Source: an uncultured Lachnospiraceae bacterium (GTDB lineage: Bacteria > Bacillota > Clostridia > Lachnospirales > Lachnospiraceae). Taken from it: a stretch of DNA of 10,587 nt. Below the pieces are notes generated by a model. It saw only the letters and a program-made list of their open reading frames with translations. It was not told where the DNA came from and made no database searches. Where the stretch lies: NCBI GenBank assembly GCA_937877165.1, contig CALEFO010000173.1, positions 1 through 10,587 of the forward strand. The letters are read 5' to 3'. Both the position numbers and the translations under genes were made by a program. Below, one piece after another: positions 6,140 to 10,587 of the stretch; positions within the stretch are counted from its first letter, which is position 1, and each line of letters begins with the position of its first letter.

Positions 6140-8269
6140 GTGGCAGAAAAAAGACAGTATCCCCTGGAGAGAACCAGGAACATCGGTATCATGGCTCATA
6201 TCGATGCAGGTAAGACCACTCTGACCGAGCGTATCCTGTATTATACCGGTGTTAACTACAAGATCGGTGAGACACACGATGGTACTGCAACCATGGACTA
6301 CATGGAGCAGGAGCAGGAGCGTGGTATCACCATCACGTCCGCGGCAACCACCTGCCATTGGACGGAAGAGGATCACCACAAGAAAAAGGCGGGCGCTCTT
6401 GAGCACCGTATCAACATCATTGATACCCCCGGACACGTAGACTTCACCGTAGAGGTTGAGCGTTCTCTTCGTGTTCTGGACGGCGCTGTCGGTGTTTTCT
6501 CTGCAAAGGGCGGCGTTGAGCCTCAGTCTGAGAATGTATGGCGTCAGGCTGATACCTACAACGTTCCCCGTATGGCATTTGTCAACAAGATGGATGTCAT
6601 CGGCGCAGACTATTATGGCTGCGTAGACCAGATCAAGAACAGACTGGGCAAGAACCCCATCATGATCAACATCCCGATCGGTAAGGAAGACACCTACATC
6701 GGACTGATCGATCTGTTCGAGATGGAAGCGTATTATTATAAGAATGATGACGGAACCGACATCGAGATCACGGCAATTCCGGATGATCTGAAGGATGAAG
6801 CACAGATGTACCATGATCAGATGATCGAGCAGATCTGCTCTCTGGATGATGATCTGATGGAGCAGTACCTCGAAGGTGAGGAGCCGTCTGTAGATGCACT
6901 GCGGAAGGTTCTTCGTAAGGCAACCTGCACCTGCCAGGCAGTTCCGGTATGCTGCGGATCTGCGTACAAGAACAAGGGTGTTCAGAAGTGCCTCGATGCC
7001 ATCATTGAGTATATGCCTTCTCCGCTTGATATTCCGGCAATCAAGGGAACCGACCTTGACGGAAACGAAGTTGAGAGACATTCTTCGGACAGCGAGCCCT
7101 TCTCTGCACTTGCATTCAAGATCATTTCCGATCCGTTCGTTGGAAAGCTCGCATTCATGCGTGTTTACTCCGGCACCTGCAAGTCCGGATCTTACGTTCT
7201 GAACTCCACCAAGGATAAGAAGGAACGTGTAGGCCGTATTCTTCAGATGCACGCGAACAAGAGATCTGAGCTGGATGAGGTATTCTCCGGTGATATCGCT
7301 GCAGCAGTTGGTCTGAAGGTTACTACAACCGGTGATACCCTCTGCGACGAATCCGCTCCGGTTATTCTGGAGTCCATGGAGTTCCCGGATCCGGTTATTG
7401 AGCTCGCAATTGAGCCCAAGACCAAGGCTGGTCAGGATAAGCTGACGGATGCTCTGCAGAAGCTGTCGGAAGAGGATCCTACCTTCCAGGCACACACCAA
7501 TACCGAGACGGGTCAGACCATCATCGCCGGCATGGGTGAGCTTCACCTTGAGATCATCGTTGACCGTCTGCTTCGTGAGTTCCATGTAGAAGCAAACGTA
7601 GGTGCTCCGCAGGTTGCCTATAAGGAAACCTTCACGAAGCCGGTGGATCAGGAATACAAGTATGCGAAGCAGTCCGGCGGACGTGGTCAGTACGGACATT
7701 GTAAGGTTAAGTTCGAGCCCATGGATCCGAACGGTGAGGAAACGTACAAGTTCGACAACGCAGTTGTCGGCGGTAACATTCCGAAGGAATACATCCCTGC
7801 TGTCGGAGATGGTATCGAAGAGGCTATGAAGGCAGGAAACCTTGGCGGATTCCCGGTTGTCGGTGTTCACGCTACGGTTTACGACGGATCCTATCATGAA
7901 GTCGACTCCTCCGAGATGGCATTCCACATTGCCGGATCCATGTGCTTCAAGGAAGCCATGAAGAAGGCTGAGCCGGTTCTTCTGGAGCCTGTCATGAAGG
8001 TTGAAGTCACCATGCCTGAGGAATACATGGGCGATGTCATCGGAGATATGAACTCCAGACGCGGACGTGTCACCGGCATGGAAGACATCGGCGGCGGCAA
8101 GCAGGTCAACGGATTTGTTCCGCTGGCACAGATGTTCGGTTATGCAACCGATCTTCGTTCCATGACCCAGGGCCGCGGCAACTACTCCATGTTCTTCGAG
8201 AAGTACGAGCCCGTACCGAAGAACATTGCGGAGAAGGTACTGAACGACGCAAACAAGGACAAGGCATAA
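6140..8269 (+). CDS. fusA: translation elongation factor G
   Basis: This is the 709-residue GTPase that drives translocation of tRNA and mRNA on the ribosome and, with ribosome recycling factor, subunit splitting. The GTPase motifs are complete: AHIDAGKTT (19-27), RGIT (61-64), DTPGH (95-99) and NKMD (149-152), with the catalytic-type His99. Domain IV contains SGGRGQYGH (512-520) and GSYHEVDSS with His586 at the tip that enters the decoding centre. A lysine- and histidine-containing insertion (about residues 75-89) lies between switch I and DTPGH; a segment of similar length occurs in E. coli EF-G, while some relatives are shorter. The length fits the canonical housekeeping EF-G rather than a tetracycline-protection paralog. 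The GTG start is the only non-ATG start in the ribosomal cluster. Confidence 0.97.
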   Translation: MAEKRQYPLERTRNIGIMAHIDAGKTTLTERILYYTGVNYKIGETHDGTATMDYMEQEQERGITITSAATTCHWTEEDHHKKKAGALEHRINIIDTPGHVDFTVEVERSLRVLDGAVGVFSAKGGVEPQSENVWRQADTYNVPRMAFVNKMDVIGADYYGCVDQIKNRLGKNPIMINIPIGKEDTYIGLIDLFEMEAYYYKNDDGTDIEITAIPDDLKDEAQMYHDQMIEQICSLDDDLMEQYLEGEEPSVDALRKVLRKATCTCQAVPVCCGSAYKNKGVQKCLDAIIEYMPSPLDIPAIKGTDLDGNEVERHSSDSEPFSALAFKIISDPFVGKLAFMRVYSGTCKSGSYVLNSTKDKKERVGRILQMHANKRSELDEVFSGDIAAAVGLKVTTTGDTLCDESAPVILESMEFPDPVIELAIEPKTKAGQDKLTDALQKLSEEDPTFQAHTNTETGQTIIAGMGELHLEIIVDRLLREFHVEANVGAPQVAYKETFTKPVDQEYKYAKQSGGRGQYGHCKVKFEPMDPNGEETYKFDNAVVGGNIPKEYIPAVGDGIEEAMKAGNLGGFPVVGVHATVYDGSYHEVDSSEMAFHIAGSMCFKEAMKKAEPVLLEPVMKVEVTMPEEYMGDVIGDMNSRRGRVTGMEDIGGGKQVNGFVPLAQMFGYATDLRSMTQGRGNYSMFFEKYEPVPKNIAEKVLNDANKDKA

Positions 8270-8325
8270 TCCTTACGGGAAGCTTTGCCTGAGGGGAGGA
8301 AGCGCCGAAAAGAGGCACTTAATCC

Positions 8326-8354
8326 TTGCGCTTGGCAGTTGCATTGGTTATAAT
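8326..8354 (+). promoter_or_regulatory. promoter for tuf in the fusA-tuf spacer
   Basis: A perfect TATAAT -10 box (8349-8354) is preceded, at exactly 17 bases, by TTGCGC (8326-8331), which matches only the TTG of the -35 consensus. Initiation would be expected near 8361-8362. A better-matching TTGGCA (8332-8337) is only 11 bases from the -10 box and therefore unlikely to serve. A separate tuf promoter fits the need for much more EF-Tu than EF-G. No clear terminator separates fusA from this promoter, so read-through may add to tuf expression. Confidence 0.7.
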
Positions 8355-8406
8355 GTTTGTCAGTGACCGAAAATCGGCAGTGAATGTCTAAGGTCACTGA
8401 CGAACA
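8354..8406 (+). promoter_or_regulatory. 15-bp inverted repeat in the tuf leader, starting at the -10 box
   Basis: Bases 8354-8368 (TGTTTGTCAGTGACC) pair with 8392-8406 (GGTCACTGACGAACA) with one G-T wobble, around a 23-base loop. Within the loop CCGA (8367-8370) can pair with TCGG (8374-8377), and a second CAGTGA (8378-8383) can also pair with TCACTG (8394-8399), so two mutually exclusive folds exist. A transcript starting near 8361 would keep 8 pairs of the long stem. No T tract follows directly, so a terminator is unlikely. An mRNA-stabilising 5' hairpin or a translation switch is possible. Confidence 0.6.
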
Positions 8407-8423
8407 CACTATGATTATTTTCC

Positions 8424-8430
8424 AAGGAGG
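8424..8430 (+). promoter_or_regulatory. ribosome binding site of tuf
   Basis: AAGGAGG lies 9 bases before the tuf ATG at 8440, with an A-rich spacer suited to high translation. Confidence 0.9.
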
Positions 8431-8439
8431 AAATAAGAA

Positions 8440-9633
8440 ATGGCAAAGGCACATTTTGACAGAACAAAGCCGCATGTAAACATCGGCACAATCGGTCACG
8501 TTGACCATGGTAAAACTACTCTGACCGCAGCAATCACCGCTGTTCTGGCAGACAGACTTGGCGTTGATCCTGCAGTTCCGTTTGACAAGATCGACTCCGC
8601 TCCCGAGGAGAGAGAGCGTGGTATCACCATCAACTCCGCTCACATCGAGTATGAGACTGCAAAGAGACACTATGCACACGTTGACTGCCCTGGGCACGCT
8701 GACTATGTCAAGAACATGATCACCGGTGCAGCACAGATGGATGGCGCTATCCTCGTTGTTGCAGCAACCGATGGTGTTATGGCTCAGACTCGTGAGCACG
8801 TTCTGCTTGCAAAGCAGGTAGGCGTTCCGAAGATCGTTGTATTCCTGAACAAGTGCGATATGATGGATGATCCGGAGCTGATCGAGCTGACCGAGATGGA
8901 TATCCGCGATCTGCTGAACCAGTACGGCTTCCCGGGAGATGACACCCCGATTATCCAGGGCTCTGCTCTGCAGGCTCTGAACGATCCTAAGGGACCTTGG
9001 GGAGACAAGATCATGGAGCTCATGGATACCGTAGATGAGTACATCCCGGATCCGGTTCGTGATAACGACAAGCCGTTCCTGATGCCTGTCGAGGACGTAT
9101 TCACCATTTCTGGTCGTGGTACCGTTGCTACCGGCCGTGTAGAGCGTGGTATGCTGAAGCTGAACGATCCCGTTGAGATCGTTGGTATCAAGGAAGAGAC
9201 TCAGACCTCCGTTGCAACCGGTATCGAGATGTTCCGTAAGACCATGGACTTCGCAGAGGCTGGTGATAACATCGGTGTTCTGCTTCGTGGTATCGATCGT
9301 TCCGATATCGGGCGTGGCCAGGTTGTTGCCAAGCCCGGTTCCGTTACCTGCCACAAGAAGTTTACCGCTCAGGTTTACGTTCTGACCAAGGACGAGGGTG
9401 GCCGTCATACTCCTTTCTTCAACAACTATCGTCCTCAGTTCTATTTCAGAACAACTGACGTTACCGGCGTTATCTCCCTTCCGGAAGGAACCGAGATGTG
9501 CATGCCTGGTGATCACGTTGAGATGACCATCGAGCTGATCCATCCCGTAGCAATGGAAGAGGGACTTACCTTCGCTATTCGTGAGGGTGGCCGTACCGTT
9601 GGATCTGGCCGTGTTGTTTCCATCATCGAGTGA
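8440..9633 (+). CDS. tuf: translation elongation factor Tu
   Basis: This is the 397-residue GTPase that delivers aminoacyl-tRNA to the ribosomal A site. The motifs are complete: GHVDHGKT (19-26), RGIT (60-63), DCPGH (82-86) with catalytic His86, NKCD (137-140) and SAL (175-177). Domains II and III follow, with conserved GRGTVATGRVERG and GGRHTPFFNNYRPQFYFRT segments, and the protein ends in GSGRVVSIIE. The switch I stretch reads TINSAHIEYET, a mild variant of the common ST/NT-AHVEYET. The length is usual for Clostridia. The gene has its own promoter and leader and is followed by a strong terminator, so it can be made as a single-gene transcript. Two stop codons in a row (TGA TAG) end it. Whether a second tuf copy exists cannot be seen here. 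Confidence 0.98.
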   Translation: MAKAHFDRTKPHVNIGTIGHVDHGKTTLTAAITAVLADRLGVDPAVPFDKIDSAPEERERGITINSAHIEYETAKRHYAHVDCPGHADYVKNMITGAAQMDGAILVVAATDGVMAQTREHVLLAKQVGVPKIVVFLNKCDMMDDPELIELTEMDIRDLLNQYGFPGDDTPIIQGSALQALNDPKGPWGDKIMELMDTVDEYIPDPVRDNDKPFLMPVEDVFTISGRGTVATGRVERGMLKLNDPVEIVGIKEETQTSVATGIEMFRKTMDFAEAGDNIGVLLRGIDRSDIGRGQVVAKPGSVTCHKKFTAQVYVLTKDEGGRHTPFFNNYRPQFYFRTTDVTGVISLPEGTEMCMPGDHVEMTIELIHPVAMEEGLTFAIREGGRTVGSGRVVSIIE

Positions 9634-9664
9634 TAGACACACAACAGAATAAGCTGTATTATGG

Positions 9665-9699
9665 ATGGCACTCCGGAGAGTTCTCCGGGGTGCCATTTT
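9665..9699 (+). terminator. intrinsic terminator after tuf
   Basis: A long stem, 9666-9678 (TGGCACTCCGGAG) with 9683-9695 (CTCCGGGGTGCCA), has one T-G wobble and a tetraloop, and is followed by TTTTGT. It lies about 30 bases after the tuf stop and should separate the str cluster from the next gene. Confidence 0.92.
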
Positions 9700-9789
9700 G
9701 TATAAGTCCAGCATAAGAAGAGCCAGGAGGCGGATCGCCTGCTTGCAGGAAGAACCAGGAGGCTGTTGAAAGGAATTGGAGAGAGCTCT
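9700..9789 (+). promoter_or_regulatory. leader of the acyltransferase gene with two SD-like repeats
   Basis: The 9-base sequence CCAGGAGGC occurs twice, at 9723-9731 and 9755-9763. The first copy can be locked into AGGCG/CGCCT (9728-9732/9736-9740), and the overlapping CCTG/CAGG (9738-9741/9746-9749) is an alternative pairing. Neither AGGAGG is well spaced for the GTG at 9790, whose nearest candidate site is GGAGAG (9778-9783, 6 bases away). I found no convincing promoter; TATAAG at 9701-9706 has no partner -35 box. Confidence 0.35.
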
Positions 9790-10587
9790 GTGAAGAAACG
9801 GATTGAATGGATTGATACGGCGAAGGGAATCGCTATTTTTCTGATTGTGGCAGGGCACTGCGCGGATAAGAACGGCCCGGACCGGATTCTTCTTCACTTT
9901 TCCATGTTCGGCGGAGTGGGGATTTTCTTTCTGCTCTCCGGGATGACCTTTTGCTGGAGGGAAGGAACCTTCCCGTGGTTTGACCATCGTCCGGCACGTC
10001 GCTTTTTCCAGAAATTATGGAGAAGCCTGATTGTCCCGTATCTAATTTGGGGATGCATCAGTGTCGGAATTTATGGTATCCTCGGAAGAAGTGTGGCAAA
10101 GAGCCTTGCTTCGGATCGGAAGCACTTTGGGGTGATTCCTAATCTTCTGGGACTGCTGTACGGCAACTCCGGAAGCGGCTACATGGAGTGGAACCGTCCG
10201 CTCTGGTTTCTGGTCTGTCTTGTGTGGGTGGAGCTGATCTGGTATGCGATTCTGCGATCGAAAAGGTCCAGACTCTTGTTCGGCATGGCGGTGGCGCTTC
10301 CTTTTGCCTGGATCATCGGGCAGAATGTCACAGGAATTCATCTCTGCCTTCCGTGGGAATTGGAAACGGCGGTTTGTGTGCTTCCCTATTTTGGAGCGGG
10401 GCGCCTTCTTCGTGGAAAGCTTTGGAGATCGGAAGAAACGGCACTGGAAAATCCGGCGGGCAGGACTTTGGATCTGCGCAGGATGGTTCTTCCAGCACTG
10501 CTGGGAATGGCGGCACTTGCAGCTCTGTGGCTTCTCCTTCAAGGTACGGCGGATGCAGACTTCCGGGCAGATCGTTTCTCTTACCCC
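9790..10587 (+). CDS. acyltransferase family 3 membrane protein (partial, 3' end outside window)
   Basis: The frame is open from a GTG at 9790 to the window end, giving 266 codons. The N-terminus (V/M)KKRIEWIDTAKGIAIFLIVAGH, with His23, is the signature of acyltransferase-3 family membrane proteins (PF01757; OatA-like and sugar O-acetylase members), which move acyl groups onto sugars or cell-surface polymers. Other family features are FFLLSGMTF (46-54), RRFFQKLWRSLIVPYLIW (starting at Arg70) and LWFLVCLVW (138-146). Hydrophobic segments lie near 13-23, 40-56, 79-97, 138-155, 162-177, 195-204 and 231-250, so it is a multi-pass membrane protein. A TTG at 9766 in the same frame is an alternative start but is only 3 bases from its AGGAGG. 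Codon choice (GGG, ATT, TTT, CTT) is less biased than in the ribosomal genes, as expected for lower expression. The substrate is unknown, and the gene is probably unrelated to the str cluster. Confidence 0.85.
   Translation, partial: MKKRIEWIDTAKGIAIFLIVAGHCADKNGPDRILLHFSMFGGVGIFFLLSGMTFCWREGTFPWFDHRPARRFFQKLWRSLIVPYLIWGCISVGIYGILGRSVAKSLASDRKHFGVIPNLLGLLYGNSGSGYMEWNRPLWFLVCLVWVELIWYAILRSKRSRLLFGMAVALPFAWIIGQNVTGIHLCLPWELETAVCVLPYFGAGRLLRGKLWRSEETALENPAGRTLDLRRMVLPALLGMAALAALWLLLQGTADADFRADRFSYP

Noticed and set aside
5879..7927. 682-codon open frame on the - strand opposite rpsG and fusA
   Set aside because: It has the same codon-bias origin. It crosses a gene boundary and a structured spacer, and its translation resembles no family I know.
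8300..8333. AAGCGC/GCGCTT inverted repeat as a fusA terminator
   Set aside because: It is six pairs around a 22-base loop with no T tract, and the right arm overlaps the tuf -35 box. This is probably chance.
9701..9706. TATAAG as a -10 box for the acyltransferase gene
   Set aside because: The sequence 17 bases upstream (GAGTTC) lies inside the tuf terminator stem and does not resemble a -35 box. The TG of an extended -10 is misplaced.
8182..9987. 601-codon open frame on the - strand across tuf, its promoter and its terminator
   Set aside because: It would run through the tuf terminator and leader hairpins and opposes a highly expressed gene. It is a reverse-strand shadow.
1..10587. CRISPR arrays, insertion sequences, phage genes, tRNA or rRNA genes
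   Set aside because: I saw no regularly spaced repeats, transposase or integrase motifs, terminal inverted repeats with target duplications, or tRNA-like sequences. The window is core housekeeping DNA.

Overview
This window is a bacterial housekeeping segment. It carries the 3' end of the RNA polymerase beta gene, then rpoC, the str-type cluster rpsL-rpsG-fusA-tuf, and the 5' part of an unrelated membrane acyltransferase gene. All genes are on the + strand. The proteins point to a Gram-positive Clostridia bacterium, most likely Lachnospiraceae or a close relative. Supporting signs are the 139-residue S12 with the Firmicutes-type internal extension, an EF-Tu ending in GSGRVVSIIE, a compact 1234-residue beta' with no large lineage insert that I can see, strong AAGGAGG-type ribosome binding sites, and a moderately G+C-rich composition. 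The genus cannot be fixed from this sequence alone.

Layout. Bases 2-1009 are the last 335 codons of rpoB. The gene rpoC (1016-4720) follows in the same reading frame after three consecutive stop codons. A 198-base gap (4721-4918) holds a strong sigma-A-type promoter, a 12-bp terminator hairpin laid over its predicted start site, and a second compound hairpin just before rpsL (4919-5338). A 227-base gap with several inverted repeats leads to rpsG (5566-6036). A 103-base gap with a nested, GNRA-capped fold leads to fusA (6140-8269, GTG start). A 170-base gap carries a second promoter (perfect TATAAT) and a 15-bp inverted repeat before tuf (8440-9633). A clear intrinsic terminator (9665-9699) closes the cluster. 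A separate gene for an acyltransferase-3 family membrane protein starts at a GTG at 9790 and runs off the window.

Together the genes supply the catalytic beta and beta' subunits of RNA polymerase, two 30S proteins (S12 in the decoding centre, S7 at the exit side of the head) and the two elongation GTPases EF-G and EF-Tu. The two internal promoters suggest that rpoBC, rpsL-rpsG-fusA and tuf can be expressed at different levels.

No new protein system is visible. The parts worth a second look are the intergenic RNA structures: every gap of 100 bases or more inside the cluster contains a hairpin element that coding does not explain, and at both promoters an inverted repeat starts within or right beside the -10 box, so transcripts made there would lose part of its left arm. 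These are hand-found pairings, not computed folds.
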